Shown here: positions 25,761 through 35,234 of the stretch, one piece after another | Layout: every line of letters begins with the position of its first letter | How positions within the stretch are numbered: position 1 is the first letter of the stretch | NCBI RefSeq assembly: GCF_030433645.1 | Contig: NZ_JAROCG010000001.1 | Span: forward strand, 868,001 to 932,000 | Source of the DNA: Arthrobacter burdickii | Lineage (GTDB): Bacteria > Actinomycetota > Actinomycetes > Actinomycetales > Micrococcaceae | Direction of reading: 5' to 3' | Length of the DNA: 64,000 nucleotides | Program-made: the position numbers and the translations under genes | Notes under the pieces: generated by a model | Database searches by the model: none | Seen by the model: the letters and a program-made list of their open reading frames with translations, nothing else | What the model was told of the DNA's origin: nothing

Positions 25761-25865
25761 CCATCAAGAGCGGCCGAGAGATCTGGCTTGTTGACGCCGC
25801 AGCAACCATTCCGTTGCCCTCCCTTGGGAGAGCAGCGGAACCGGTGCTAATGCCAGAACCGATGG
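25761..25865 (+). promoter_or_regulatory. SAM-I (S-box) riboswitch aptamer
   Basis: The core matches the S-box consensus: ATCAAGAG after the P1 strand, AGCAACC after P2, and GGTGCTAATGCCAG in J3/4-P4. P1 pairs CCATC (25761-25765) with GATGG (25861-25865). P2 pairs GCGGC (25770-25774) with GCCGC (25796-25800). P3 pairs TTCCG-TTGC with GCA-CGGAA (25809-25817 and 25833-25840) capped by CTCCC/GGGAG. It lies 100 nt upstream of metF and should switch off the metF-metE operon when S-adenosylmethionine is abundant. Confidence 0.9.
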
Positions 25866-25940
25866 ACATGCATCAGCGCACCCGCGAGCGGTCCCGGCAC
25901 ACCCGGATCGCTGGTTTCCGGCCCGCATCCTGGTGCACTC

Positions 25941-25959
25941 CCTCGGACATACCGAGGAG
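25941..25959 (+). promoter_or_regulatory. Hairpin masking the metF ribosome-binding site
   Basis: CCTCGG (25941-25946) pairs with CCGAGG (25952-25957); the second strand contains the first bases of AGGAG (25955-25959), the metF Shine-Dalgarno, 5 nt from the ATG. No terminator-like U tract is seen, so the riboswitch probably acts on translation initiation. Confidence 0.65.
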
Positions 25960-25964
25960 CGGGG

Positions 25965-26876
25965 ATGACTTCGAAGAAACAGGCAGCGGTACCGCCGTCG
26001 CTGTCGTACGAGCTGTATCCGCCGGCCACCCCGGAAGCAGGGGAGGCGGTGCTGCGGACGATCGACGAGCTGGAGGCCACCCGCCCCGACTACGTCTCGG
26101 TGACCTACAGCGGCACACCGGCGCGGCGCCTGGCCTCGATCGAGCTGATCGGGCACCTGACCAGCAACACCAGACTGCGACCACTGGCCCACCTCTGTTG
26201 CGTGGGGGAGACACGGGCGAGCCTTGACCTGCTGGTGCGGCAGCTCGTCGCACTGGGGGTGAGGGGCCTGCTGGCCCTGCGCGGGGACCTGCCGCAGGAC
26301 CCGCAGGCAGTGCGCGGCGAGCTTCCCTTCGCCCAGTCCCTGGTGGAGTTGATCCGGGAGGTCGAGGCCCGGCACGGAGCCGCGCTCGCCGGCGGTCGGT
26401 TGGCGGTGGGGGTGGCGGCCTACCCGAATCGGCACCCGGAATCGCCGTCATTCCTGCACGACGTCGAGGTGCTGGTCTCGAAGCAGCGTTCCGGTGCAGA
26501 CTTCGCCATCACGCAGGTGTATTTCGATCCCGCCCACTACGTCCGCCTGCTCACCGCGGCCCGGGCCGCGGGAGTCACCATCCCGATCATTCCCGGGGTG
26601 ATGCCCCTGGGGAACATCCGCCGGCTCGAACGGCTGGCCGGAATGACCGGCGTCCGTCCCGACCCTGCCCTCCTGCACCGCCTGGAGACCGCCTCGGGTG
26701 AAGCCGAACGCCGACGGATCGGCGTGCGGGCAGCGGCCGTGCTGGCCCGGGCGGCCTTCGATGCAGGGGCCCCGGGCGTGCACCTGTACACCTTCAACGA
26801 CCATCGCGCGTCCATCGAGGTCATCGAGGAGATCGACCTGCCGGTGGCGCGCACGCCGGCCGCCGTCCCGGCCTGA
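25965..26876 (+). CDS. metF: Methylenetetrahydrofolate reductase
   Basis: A 303-residue MTHFR, FAD-dependent, reducing 5,10-methylene-THF to 5-methyl-THF, the methyl donor for MetE downstream. Family marks: SYELYPPATPE near the start (catalytic Glu), DYVSVTYSG, ARRLASIELIGHL, GVRGLLALRGDLP (flavin/folate contact), ADFAITQVYFDP and IPGVMPLGN. The ATG at 25965 follows the masked AGGAG. It is under the SAM-I riboswitch and lies 57 nt before metE. Confidence 0.94.
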   Translation: MTSKKQAAVPPSLSYELYPPATPEAGEAVLRTIDELEATRPDYVSVTYSGTPARRLASIELIGHLTSNTRLRPLAHLCCVGETRASLDLLVRQLVALGVRGLLALRGDLPQDPQAVRGELPFAQSLVELIREVEARHGAALAGGRLAVGVAAYPNRHPESPSFLHDVEVLVSKQRSGADFAITQVYFDPAHYVRLLTAARAAGVTIPIIPGVMPLGNIRRLERLAGMTGVRPDPALLHRLETASGEAERRRIGVRAAAVLARAAFDAGAPGVHLYTFNDHRASIEVIEEIDLPVARTPAAVPA

Positions 26877-26881
26877 CCCTG

Positions 26882-26891
26882 CCCCCCCCCC
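26882..26891. repeat. Homopolymeric C10 tract between metF and metE
   Basis: Ten consecutive C residues in the 57-nt metF-metE spacer, between the metF stop and the metE AGAGGAG. Such tracts are prone to slippage; here it would change only spacer length. Confidence 0.8.
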
Positions 26892-26933
26892 GAATCCGAA
26901 CCACGACCGACACACCGTCCAGAGGAGAACACC

Positions 26934-29309
26934 ATGAGCACCGAGAACACCTTCCCCGCCGCCACGATCCTCGGCTACCCCCGCATCGGGCCCGGCCGTG
27001 AGCTGAAGAAGGCCGTCGAGGCCTACTGGGCGGGCCGCCTGGACGAGGCCGGACTGCAGCACGCTGCCGACCAGCTGCAGGACCGCACGGTCGCCCGACT
27101 CGTGGAACTGGGGCTGGATCGCGGCGATTCCTCCATCCCGGCGGACTTCGCGCTCTACGACCAGGTCCTGGACGCGACGGCGGCGCTGGGAGCTCTGCCG
27201 GCTCGGTTCGCCGACCTGGCCGCGGAGGACGGTTCTGTGGACACCGCCGGCTACTTCACGCTGGCCCGGGGCGACGGCGAGCGCGCGCCGCTGGAGCTGA
27301 CCAAGTGGTTCGATACGAACTACCACTACCTGGTGCCCGAGATCGGTCCGGGGACACCGTTCGTCGCCGTGGCGCACGGCCTGACCGCGACCGTCCGCCG
27401 GCAGCGCGAGCGCGGCACCGTGCTGCGCCCGGTGCTCGTGGGTCCCGTGACCTACCTGCTGCTGGCCAAGCCCGAGGACGGGGCACCCGCCGGTTTCGAC
27501 CCGCTGGAGCGGATCGACGACGCCGTGGCGGCCTACGTGGGCATCCTCGCGTCGCTGGCGGAGGCGGGGGCCGAGTGGGTGCAGCTGGACGAGCCGGGCC
27601 TCGTCGGTGACCGCGGCGGTGAGCTGGCAGCACCCGGCGGGCTGGTGGAGCGGGTGTACCGGCAGCTGGCCGGTACTGCAGGACGACCCGCCCTGCTGGT
27701 CACCACCGGCTACGGCACCGCCGGTGATCCGGCGAGGCCGGGCCAGGCGCTCGCCGTGCTCGCCACCGCGGGCGTGGAGGCGGTCCATGCGGACCTGGTC
27801 CGGGGATCGCGGCCCTCCGCCGAGGCGCTGCAGGCACTGGGCGGCACCCGCCTGGTCGCCGGCGTCGTGGACGGCCGGAACGTGTGGCGCAACGATCTGC
27901 GGTTCTCGCTGGGGGTGCTGGAAGACCTGCAGCAGGAGACGGGAACGGCGGTCACGACGGCGACGTCCACCTCCCTGCTGCACGTGCCGCACGACGTGCA
28001 GGCCGAGACGGGGCTGCCGGAGCACCTGCCGGCCTGGCTGGCCTTCGCAGATCAGAAGGTGCGTGAGGCAGTGGTGCTGGCGCGCGGCCTGGCCGGGGGA
28101 CGCCCGGCCGTCGCCGCGGAACTCCAGGACGCGGAGGAGGCCCTGGGCCACCGGGCACGGTTCGACGGCGTCGTGGTGGATTCGGTGCGGACGCGTACCC
28201 GCGGCCTGACTGAGGAGGCGTTCACCCGCGGCCCTGCCGAGCGGCGGGCAGAAGCGCAGCAGGAGCGGCTGGGGCTGCCGTTGCTGCCGACCACCACCAT
28301 CGGGTCCTTCCCGCAGACCCGCGAGGTGCGCGGCGCCCGTGCCGCGGTCCGCAGCGGCAGCATCTCGCAGTCGGAGTACGAGCAGTTCCTGCGCCAGGAG
28401 ATCGCGAACGTGGTGCGGTTGCAGGAAGGCCTCGGACTGGACGTGCTGGTGCACGGCGAGCCGGAGCGCAATGACATGGTCCAGTATTTCGCGGAGAACC
28501 TCGACGGGTTCGCGGCCACGGAGCAGGGGTGGGTGCAGTCCTACGGGTCGCGCTGCACGCGTCCGTCCATCCTGTGGGGGGATGTGTCGCGTCCCCAGGC
28601 GTTCACGGTTCCGTGGATCAGCTTCGCGCAGTCGCTGACCGAACGTCCGCTCAAGGGCATGCTCACCGGCCCGGTCACGATCCTCGCCTGGTCCTTCGTC
28701 CGCGACGACCAGCCGCTGGGCGAGACGGCCAACCAGGTCGCGCTGGCACTGCGGGACGAGATCGCCGACCTCGAGGCCGCCGGTATCGCCATCGTCCAGG
28801 TGGACGAGCCCGCCCTGCGCGAACTGCTGCCGCTCCGCTCGGCCGACCACCAGGCATACCTGGACTGGTCCGTCCGCGCGTTCCGGCTGGCGACCGCCGG
28901 CGCCGAGGACGGGACCCAGATCCACACGCACCTGTGCTACTCGGAATTCGGCGAGGTCATCTCGGCCATCGACGGGCTGGACGCGGACGTCACGAGCATC
29001 GAGGCGGCCCGCTCCCGCCTCGAGGTCGTCGCGGACCTGGCCGGCTTCGGCTACTCCCGCGGAATCGGCCCGGGCGTCTACGACATCCACTCACCGCGCG
29101 TGCCCTCCGAACAGGAGATCTCCGGTCTCATCGACACGGCGCTGGCCGCCCTCCCGGCGCAGCAGCTGTGGATCAACCCCGACTGCGGCCTGAAGACCCG
29201 CGGCTATGACGAAACGGTCCTCTCGCTGCGCAACCTCGTCGCCGCGACCAGGGCCGCGCGCGGGAGCGTCCGCCTCTCGACGGCGGAGCAGGTCCTGGCG
29301 CGTTCCTGA
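26934..29309 (+). CDS. metE: Cobalamin-independent methionine synthase
   Basis: A 791-residue MetE (5-methyltetrahydropteroyltriglutamate-homocysteine methyltransferase), slightly longer than the E. coli enzyme. N-terminal barrel begins ILGYPRIGPGRELKKAVEAY. The catalytic barrel has TTTIGSFPQTREVR, ILWGDVSRP, GMLTGPVTILAWSFVR and the zinc ligands His/Cys in IHTHLCYSEF and Cys in INPDCGLKTRG. The ATG follows AGAGGAG. With metF it forms a SAM-controlled methionine unit. Long minus-strand frames under this gene are compositional shadows. Confidence 0.97.
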   Translation: MSTENTFPAATILGYPRIGPGRELKKAVEAYWAGRLDEAGLQHAADQLQDRTVARLVELGLDRGDSSIPADFALYDQVLDATAALGALPARFADLAAEDGSVDTAGYFTLARGDGERAPLELTKWFDTNYHYLVPEIGPGTPFVAVAHGLTATVRRQRERGTVLRPVLVGPVTYLLLAKPEDGAPAGFDPLERIDDAVAAYVGILASLAEAGAEWVQLDEPGLVGDRGGELAAPGGLVERVYRQLAGTAGRPALLVTTGYGTAGDPARPGQALAVLATAGVEAVHADLVRGSRPSAEALQALGGTRLVAGVVDGRNVWRNDLRFSLGVLEDLQQETGTAVTTATSTSLLHVPHDVQAETGLPEHLPAWLAFADQKVREAVVLARGLAGGRPAVAAELQDAEEALGHRARFDGVVVDSVRTRTRGLTEEAFTRGPAERRAEAQQERLGLPLLPTTTIGSFPQTREVRGARAAVRSGSISQSEYEQFLRQEIANVVRLQEGLGLDVLVHGEPERNDMVQYFAENLDGFAATEQGWVQSYGSRCTRPSILWGDVSRPQAFTVPWISFAQSLTERPLKGMLTGPVTILAWSFVRDDQPLGETANQVALALRDEIADLEAAGIAIVQVDEPALRELLPLRSADHQAYLDWSVRAFRLATAGAEDGTQIHTHLCYSEFGEVISAIDGLDADVTSIEAARSRLEVVADLAGFGYSRGIGPGVYDIHSPRVPSEQEISGLIDTALAALPAQQLWINPDCGLKTRGYDETVLSLRNLVAATRAARGSVRLSTAEQVLARS

Positions 29310-29342
29310 TGTCCCGCAGGGCCACCGCTGGTCCCGCTCCTC

Positions 29343-29371
29343 CCGGGCAGGACCAGCGGAGTCCTGCCCGG
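29343..29371 (+). terminator. metE terminator with overlapping alternative hairpin
   Basis: CCGGGCAGGAC (29343-29353) and GTCCTGCCCGG (29361-29371) form an 11-bp stem. Its 5' strand also belongs to a competing 10-bp stem, CCGCTGGTCC (29325-29334) with GGACCAGCGG (29350-29359). Either may end metE transcription; there is no U tract. Confidence 0.6.
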
Positions 29372-29460
29372 AAACCCACCCGACCACGGGACTATCCGGG
29401 GCCAGCTGCGCCGCCCGGGGCGGCGAGGATCAGCCTCGTTCCTCCTACGGGAGGCGGGGA

Positions 29461-29988
29461 TCAGCTCCGCGGATCCTGCGGGGCAGCCAGTTCCTTGGTG
29501 AACGACAGGTGCAGAACCGTCTCCGGGTCGGCTGCCAGGTCGAAGCCCGGGCGGTAGCCCGTGGCGAGGTAGAGGTTCTTCGCCTCCGGCTGGCGCGGGC
29601 CCGTGGTGAGGTAGATCCGGCGGTAGCCGCGACGCTCGGCCTCCGCCTCGAGTTCGACGAGCACCCGGCGGGCCAGGCCACGACGGCGGTGCTCGGCGTG
29701 GGTCCAGATCCGCTTGAGCTCGGCGGTCTGCTCGTCATACCGGCGGAAGGCCCCGCCGGCCACGGTCTGCCCCTCCTCCTGCAGGATCAGCAGCGCGCCG
29801 TGCGGGGCGGCGAATTCCTCGGCGGGATAGCGGCGCATCTCCTTGCCGGCGCCGCCGAACAGGGTCCCGTACCTGCTGTCGTATTCCTCGATCAGCCCGT
29901 CCACGAGCGGCTGCACGCGGGGATCCTCCAGCGGCAGGTGCAGCACCGTCAGTTCCGGGAGGGCCCCGAGGGGCAGGGAGTTCGTCAT
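29461..29988 (-). CDS. GNAT-family N-acetyltransferase
   Basis: A 175-residue acetyltransferase. The acetyl-CoA P-loop region is AELKRIWTHAEHRRRGLARRVLVELE (R/Q-x-x-G-x-G/A motif), followed by YLTTGPRQPEAKNLYLATGY. The start at 29988 has AAGGA upstream. It is 35 nt downstream of the large FAD/NAD(P) gene on the same strand and may be its operon partner. In the Bacillus ytm locus an acetyltransferase N-acetylates S-alkylcysteines; a similar role is possible here. Confidence 0.85.
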   Translation of the reverse strand: MTNSLPLGALPELTVLHLPLEDPRVQPLVDGLIEEYDSRYGTLFGGAGKEMRRYPAEEFAAPHGALLILQEEGQTVAGGAFRRYDEQTAELKRIWTHAEHRRRGLARRVLVELEAEAERRGYRRIYLTTGPRQPEAKNLYLATGYRPGFDLAADPETVLHLSFTKELAAPQDPRS

Positions 29989-30023
29989 CAGGGGTCCTTC
30001 AGGTCAGGTGGGCTCAGGTTCGG

Positions 30024-32018
30024 TCAGGTCAGGGACGAGTGGAGCTGGGTGATGCTGGCGGCCAGCCGGGCACTGGTAAAGCTGTCCGGAGCGGGAGCAG
30101 GCAGTTCCATCAGGTCGGTGAGGATCCTCCGTGCCAGGGCATCGCTGTCACGGAACGGGGCGGCGTTGCTGGAGGGGCGGGAGAACGCCCCGCCGCTCCA
30201 GCCGGAGGCCGCGGGCCCGACGGCGTACAGGCCCGGCCGGGTGCTCCCGTCCGCGGCGACGAGCCGGGAGGAGAAATCGACCAGCACCTTCCCGGTGCCG
30301 GCTGCCGTCGCTTCGCTGCCCGTGCGCTCCTCGGAGCCGAGGCCCGATTCCGACAGTGACCGCAGCAGCGGGTTCGCGGAGCCTGCCAGGGAGGGGCCCG
30401 GCAACCGGGCCTCGATGAGCGCGGTCGCCGTCACGGTGGAGGGCACCTGCGGGGACGAGGCCGTGAAGAGTCCGAGTTCCTCGTCGGTGCCCACCTGCAG
30501 CTGGGGGCCGAGGAACCTGACAAAGCCGGCCTCGTGCAGCGCCAGCAGTTCCCGCAGCCGGCGGGCGGGCGGGCCGGAGTCGACGTAGCTGAAGAAGCCG
30601 TGCCACCAGCCGCTGACCAGTGGGCGCGAGGCGGGTGTGAGCGCGTCCATCGGCACCAGCCGGCCCAGTTCGAAGTACACGTACAGCAGCCCCAGGAACA
30701 GCCCGAGGGTCTCCGAATTCGCGCCGCCGTCCCGCAGCCGCAGGTCCTCGCGGATCTGGTCCGCCACGGTGTCCTGCACGTCGTCGGGACCGCCGAAGTG
30801 CATCCCCGCCAGCGGATGGTCGAGTTCCTCGAGCTCCAGCCGGTCGGCCGCGTCGGGGACGGCCTGGTCCACGAGTGCCCGCCGGTCGTCCGAGTACCAG
30901 TCAGCGGCGTCGAAGCGGGGCAGGAACTCGGACCAGGGCAGCGCCACCCGCTCCGGGTGCCCGGTGAACAGCTCGCGGTAGTAGCCGAAGGCGGCGTCCT
31001 TGGCCATCAGCGGCCACAGATGCTGCCAGAAATCCAGCCGGCCGTGCACCTCGAGCAGCGCAGCGACGGCACCGGCGGTCAGGTAGCGCGGGGGGCCGGC
31101 CGGTTCACCGCGCAGCAGTGAACTGATCTTGGAACGGTACGGGACGCCCCGGCGGGACCCTGCCCACAGCACCGGTTCGTTCCCGGAGGCGATGTACCGG
31201 AGGGTGCCGCCGGGCGCGTCGACGAACCGGCCGCCGCGGCCCTCCATCAGCAGCACCACCAGGTCGATGAACGCCAGCCCCATACCGGAGACGATGGCCT
31301 CCTGCCCCGGGCGCAGGGCGGAGAAGTCGACGTCGTTCGTGTAGGCCGGCGGCGCATGGAAGAGGCCGTGCCGGGCCGCGAAGCCGGCATAGGCGACGGA
31401 CCGGGGCTCCGGTTCCGAATCGGTGTGGCCGACGGTCATCACCACGGCGTCCGCGCGCAGCACGGCACCCGACGCCAGCACCACGCGGTAACCGGCGCCG
31501 TCGGCCGCCACGTCCACGGCCAGGTCCCGGTGGACGGCCACCGGCACCTGCGGACCGAGGGCCTGGACGGCCCGGGCGAAGAACCACTCGAGGTACAGGC
31601 TCTGCAGGCGGCGCGTGGGGAACGTCGTGGGGAGGAGGGTGCGCAGCTGCCGGCGCAGGTCCTCATCCGGCACGTCCACGTCCGGAATGCTGCCGTCCAC
31701 GACGCCCCGCGCCCAGTCGACGAGCCCGGGGCCCGCGACAGCAGGACCGGCACACTGCACCGAGTCGTCGGTGAACATGGTGACGTCGGCGGCCAGGGAA
31801 TTGAGCATCAGCAGCGGGCTCTGGTCCCGCCGCCAGATCCGGCCGGAGCCCGGCCGGTGCGGCTCCACGACGTGCACGGTCAGGGGGCCGGCAAAGAGCC
31901 CGGGTCGATTGGCGGCAAGCCGTTCCAGGATCAGGGCCGCCCGCGGACCGCCGCCGATGAGAACGACGGCGGCCTTCCGGCCATCGTGCGGTCGACCCGG
32001 CACGCTGTCGATCGTCAT
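30024..32018 (-). CDS. Large FAD/NAD(P)-binding oxidoreductase-like protein
   Basis: A 664-residue protein of the FAD/NAD(P)-binding (lysine/ornithine N-monooxygenase-related) type. VVLIGGGPRAALILERLA is a variant nucleotide-binding motif at residues about 17-34, VVEPHRPGSGRIWRRDQSP follows, and VVMTVGHTDSEPEP and AIVSGMGLAFIDLVVLL mark the second Rossmann motif. Such proteins are often encoded beside LLM monooxygenases and amino-acid ABC importers in actinobacteria, as here. The start at 32018 has GGAAGGAG upstream. Chemistry unknown; oxidation of a sulfur or nitrogen compound is a guess. Confidence 0.8.
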   Translation of the reverse strand: MTIDSVPGRPHDGRKAAVVLIGGGPRAALILERLAANRPGLFAGPLTVHVVEPHRPGSGRIWRRDQSPLLMLNSLAADVTMFTDDSVQCAGPAVAGPGLVDWARGVVDGSIPDVDVPDEDLRRQLRTLLPTTFPTRRLQSLYLEWFFARAVQALGPQVPVAVHRDLAVDVAADGAGYRVVLASGAVLRADAVVMTVGHTDSEPEPRSVAYAGFAARHGLFHAPPAYTNDVDFSALRPGQEAIVSGMGLAFIDLVVLLMEGRGGRFVDAPGGTLRYIASGNEPVLWAGSRRGVPYRSKISSLLRGEPAGPPRYLTAGAVAALLEVHGRLDFWQHLWPLMAKDAAFGYYRELFTGHPERVALPWSEFLPRFDAADWYSDDRRALVDQAVPDAADRLELEELDHPLAGMHFGGPDDVQDTVADQIREDLRLRDGGANSETLGLFLGLLYVYFELGRLVPMDALTPASRPLVSGWWHGFFSYVDSGPPARRLRELLALHEAGFVRFLGPQLQVGTDEELGLFTASSPQVPSTVTATALIEARLPGPSLAGSANPLLRSLSESGLGSEERTGSEATAAGTGKVLVDFSSRLVAADGSTRPGLYAVGPAASGWSGGAFSRPSSNAAPFRDSDALARRILTDLMELPAPAPDSFTSARLAASITQLHSSLT

Positions 32019-32319
32019 GGTGCTCCTTCCCGGGCAGCATTCGGGCCCGCGGTCCTGCCCATCCTAGGAGCCGGCGGGGAGCTGCCGCAGGGAGGCGGTA
32101 ACCCGCCTTCACCGGCCGAAATATTACGCAATGAGGGGTCATGAAGCGCCCTGTCCCGTCCCGCGGCGGAGCCTATGCGTCGTCGGTTTACTCCCCGTGA
32201 ACCCCGTTTTGGGGGCGCCACCCTCCCTGTTCTAGGTTCAGGCCACCGGCCCGATTTTTCGGACCCGGAAGCCGGCTGCACCGTGCAGGCAAGGCCGCAG
32301 GACGAGAGGGAGGTGGCGC
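32019..32319. other. Divergent intergenic region, 301 nt
   Basis: Carries the promoters for the FAD/NAD(P) gene and the ABC/LLM operon. GC drops around 32120-32140 (GAAATATTACGCAATGAGG), a plausible promoter zone. No operator dyad or riboswitch that I can defend. Confidence 0.5.
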
Positions 32320-33378
32320 GTGAGTGCCGCAGCACCGAGAAGTGAGACCCGCCCGGAGACGACGGCCCCGGACGCTGCCCTGCCTTCGGCGCCGGGTGAC
32401 GCCGGCCTTGCGCCATCGGGAGAAGCCGGCCCTCCGCCGTCGGGCGGAACCGCACCCCGCACTGCCCACGACTACTCCGGATACCCCGTGGTGGCCGCCC
32501 GCCACCCCTGGCGCTGGGCCGGCACGGCACTCGTGGCCCTCTTCGTCGCGGGGGTCCTGTGGTCGCTGCTGACCAACCCGCGGTGGGAATGGGACGTCGT
32601 CGCCCAGTGGTTCACCGCCGAGTCCGTGCTCCGCGGCCTGGGCGAGACGCTGAAACTCACGGCCATCGCCGGAACCCTCGGGTTCATCCTGGGCTTCATC
32701 CTGGCGCTGATGCGGCTGTCCTCCTCGCCGCTGCTGGTCTCGGTGTCCTGGACGTTCTCCTGGATCTTCCGCTCCGCACCGCTCCTGGTGCAGCTGCTGC
32801 TCTGGTACAACCTCGGCTACCTCTACGAGAAGATCTCACTGGGGATCCCGTTCACCGACGTGCGCTTCTTCGAGGTGCAGACCACCACGCTCATCAGCCA
32901 GTTCGCCGCCGCCATCCTGGGGCTGACGCTGAACCAGGCCGCCTATTCGTCGGAGATCATCCGCGGCGGCATCCTGGCCGTCGACCAGGGTCAGCTCGAG
33001 GCCGCTGCGGCCCTGGGCATCCCCGCCTGGCGGCGGTCAACCCGGATCGTGCTGCCGCAGGCCATGCGATCGATCCTGCCGACGGCCTTCAACGAGATCA
33101 TCGGCCTGGTCAAGGGCACGTCGATCGTCTACGTGCTGGCCTACTCGGAGCTGTTCTACACGGTCCAGGTCATCTACAACCGCACCCAGCAGGTCCTGCC
33201 CCTGCTGCTGGTGGCCACCGTCTGGTACGTGGTGATCACCTCCGTGCTCAGCATCTTCCAGTACTACATCGAGCGCCACTACTCCAAGGGTGCCGTCCGC
33301 ACACTGCCGCCGACCCCGTTGCAGCGGGTCCGGCGCTTCTTCTCCACCCACGCCAAGACATCCGAGGTCGCACGATGA
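32320..33378 (+). CDS. Polar amino-acid-type ABC transporter permease
   Basis: A 352-residue permease with a Pro/Ala-rich N-terminal tail of about 60 residues, then roughly five membrane segments. The His/Glu/Gln-type signature is present: [36 protein letters not shown] and the EAA loop [20 protein letters not shown]. Start is GTG at 32320 after GGGAGG. A single permease implies a homodimer. The ATPase gene overlaps by 4 nt. Confidence 0.92.
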   Translation: MSAAAPRSETRPETTAPDAALPSAPGDAGLAPSGEAGPPPSGGTAPRTAHDYSGYPVVAARHPWRWAGTALVALFVAGVLWSLLTNPRWEWDVVAQWFTAESVLRGLGETLKLTAIAGTLGFILGFILALMRLSSSPLLVSVSWTFSWIFRSAPLLVQLLLWYNLGYLYEKISLGIPFTDVRFFEVQTTTLISQFAAAILGLTLNQAAYSSEIIRGGILAVDQGQLEAAAALGIPAWRRSTRIVLPQAMRSILPTAFNEIIGLVKGTSIVYVLAYSELFYTVQVIYNRTQQVLPLLLVATVWYVVITSVLSIFQYYIERHYSKGAVRTLPPTPLQRVRRFFSTHAKTSEVAR

Positions 33379-34196
33379 ATTCGCCAGCCCTTCCGGCCGT
33401 CGCCGCTGCAGCCGCCACCCGCGGACTCGTCGAGATCAGCGACGTCCACAAGTCCTTCGGCCAGGTCGAGGTGCTGCGCGGTGTCTCGCTCACCGTCGAA
33501 CCGGGCGAGGTGGTGGTGATCCTCGGCCCCTCGGGGTCGGGCAAGTCCACCCTCCTGCGCACCATCAACCACCTGGAGAAGGTCGACGCCGGCCACATCT
33601 CCGTGGACGGTGAGCTGGTGGGGTACAAGGCACGCGGGGGCAGACTCCACGAGCTGCGGGAGAAGGAAATCCTGGCCCAGCGCACCCACATCGGCATGGT
33701 GTTCCAGAACTTCAACCTCTTCCCGCACCTGACCGCCGTCGAGAACATCATCGAAGCCCCCGTCTACGCCCAGCACCGCCCGCACGCCCAGGCACGGGCG
33801 CGGGCCCTGGAGCTGCTCGAACGCGTCGGCCTGTCGGACAAGGTCGATGTCTACCCGCGCCAGCTCTCCGGTGGCCAGCAGCAGCGCGTGGCGATCGCCC
33901 GGGCGCTGGCGCTGGATCCGAAGATCGTCCTGTTCGACGAGCCCACGTCCGCGCTCGACCCGGAACTGGTGGGCGAGGTGCTGGACGTGATCCGCAGCCT
34001 GGCGGATTCGGGCACGACGCTGATCGTCGTCACGCACGAGATGGGCTTCGCCCGCGACGTGGCCGACCGCGTGGTGTTCATGGACCAGGGGCAGATCGTC
34101 GAGGAGGGCACCCCGCTGCAGATCTTCGGTGCCCCGCAGCACGAGCGCACCAAGGCCTTCCTCTCGAAGGTCATCGAACCGGCCTTCAACCTCTGA
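33375..34196 (+). CDS. Polar amino-acid-type ABC transporter ATPase
   Basis: A 273-residue ATPase: Walker [11 protein letters not shown]-loop [12 protein letters not shown], signature [15 protein letters not shown], Walker [14 protein letters not shown] and the H-loop VTHEM. The [17 protein letters not shown] wording is characteristic of glutamine/cystine/histidine importers. The ATG overlaps the permease stop (ATGA). Confidence 0.95.
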   Translation: MNSPALPAVAAAAATRGLVEISDVHKSFGQVEVLRGVSLTVEPGEVVVILGPSGSGKSTLLRTINHLEKVDAGHISVDGELVGYKARGGRLHELREKEILAQRTHIGMVFQNFNLFPHLTAVENIIEAPVYAQHRPHAQARARALELLERVGLSDKVDVYPRQLSGGQQQRVAIARALALDPKIVLFDEPTSALDPELVGEVLDVIRSLADSGTTLIVVTHEMGFARDVADRVVFMDQGQIVEEGTPLQIFGAPQHERTKAFLSKVIEPAFNL

Positions 34197-34248
34197 ACTC
34201 CACGAACTTTCCCAATCCCGAATTCCGTCCGCAAGAAGGGGAACACCC

Positions 34249-35226
34249 ATGAAATCTCTCGAGCCTCGCCGGCTTCCGGCCCTGTCCGCCGCAGCCCTCG
34301 TCCTCCTGGCCCTGGCCGGCTGCGCCGACCCGGAAGCGGCAGCGTCCGGAACCGGTGAATCCGCCGCCCCGGCCGAGAACGGCATCGTCTACAACCTGGC
34401 GCCGGAGCAGGACCGCGTCCGCGCAGAGAAAGTCGCCGACCTCGCTGCGCAGGTCCCGGCCGACATCGCCGAGGACGGCAAGCTGACCGTCGGGGTGAGC
34501 CCGTTCGCGGTTCCGCTGTCGGTCTACGCGACGGACGACAAGACCGTGATCGGCAACGAGACCGACATCGCCCAGCTGGTCGCGGACAAGCTCGGCCTCG
34601 AACTGGACCTGCAGGCCACCTCCTGGGAGAACTGGCCGCTGAAGACGCAGTCCGGGGACTTCGAAGCCGTGTTCTCCAACGTCGGCATCAACGGGGACCG
34701 CGTGCAGCTCTTCGACTTCGCCCCGTACCGCGCAGCGTTCATGGCTTTCGAAGCCCGCGAGGACTCGGACCTCGCCGTCAACGGTTCCGCGGACATCTCC
34801 GGCAAGAAGGTCGCCGTCGGCTCCGGGACCAACCAGGAGAAGATCCTGCTGGCATGGAACAAGGAGCTCGAGGACGCCGGCAAGGCGCCCGCCGAACTGC
34901 AGTACTACGGCAACGACGCGGACACCATCCTGGCGCTCTCCTCCGGCCGGTTGGACCTGAACCTCTCCCCGTACCCGAGCGCCACCTACCGCGAGAACAC
35001 CCGGGACGACCTGAAGATCGTCGGCAAGGTCAACGCCGGCTGGCCGTCGGAGACCCTGGTCGCAGCCACCACGCTGCGCGACAACGGGTTGGCCGAGCCG
35101 CTCGCGGCGGCCATCAACTCCGCCATCGAGGACGGCAGCTACGGCGAGGTGCTGGAGCGCTGGGGCCTGGCCGACGAGGCCATCCCCGAATCGACCGTGG
35201 TGAACGCCGCGAACTTCGGCAAGTAG
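34249..35226 (+). CDS. Amino-acid ABC substrate-binding lipoprotein (copy 1)
   Basis: A 325-residue family 3 solute-binding protein. The signal peptide ends in the lipobox LALAGC, so Cys at residue 25 is the lipid anchor. The mature part has DGKLTVGVSPFAVPLSVYAT, IGNETDIAQLVADKLG, SVGINGDR-like FSNVGINGDRVQLFDF and GSGTNQEKILLAW. It shares these blocks with the protein at 39738, so the two are paralogues. The ligand is probably a polar amino acid or S-substituted cysteine; the latter is inferred from the LLM neighbours. Confidence 0.92.
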   Translation: MKSLEPRRLPALSAAALVLLALAGCADPEAAASGTGESAAPAENGIVYNLAPEQDRVRAEKVADLAAQVPADIAEDGKLTVGVSPFAVPLSVYATDDKTVIGNETDIAQLVADKLGLELDLQATSWENWPLKTQSGDFEAVFSNVGINGDRVQLFDFAPYRAAFMAFEAREDSDLAVNGSADISGKKVAVGSGTNQEKILLAWNKELEDAGKAPAELQYYGNDADTILALSSGRLDLNLSPYPSATYRENTRDDLKIVGKVNAGWPSETLVAATTLRDNGLAEPLAAAINSAIEDGSYGEVLERWGLADEAIPESTVVNAANFGK

Positions 35227-35234
35227 GACCAGCC

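Noticed and set aside
25761..25865. Cobalamin riboswitch, often found before metE
   Set aside because: The sequence fits the S-box core and P1-P4 helices; no B12-box is present.
25640..25870. Minus-strand frame ending FVTYCIPGDM, reminiscent of a cupredoxin tail
   Set aside because: The His of the copper motif is missing and the frame runs through the riboswitch on the other strand.
26448..29090. 880-codon minus-strand open frame
   Set aside because: It lies antisense to metF/metE and its translation is low-complexity Arg/Gln/Gly-rich with no family motif: a shadow of high-GC coding sequence.
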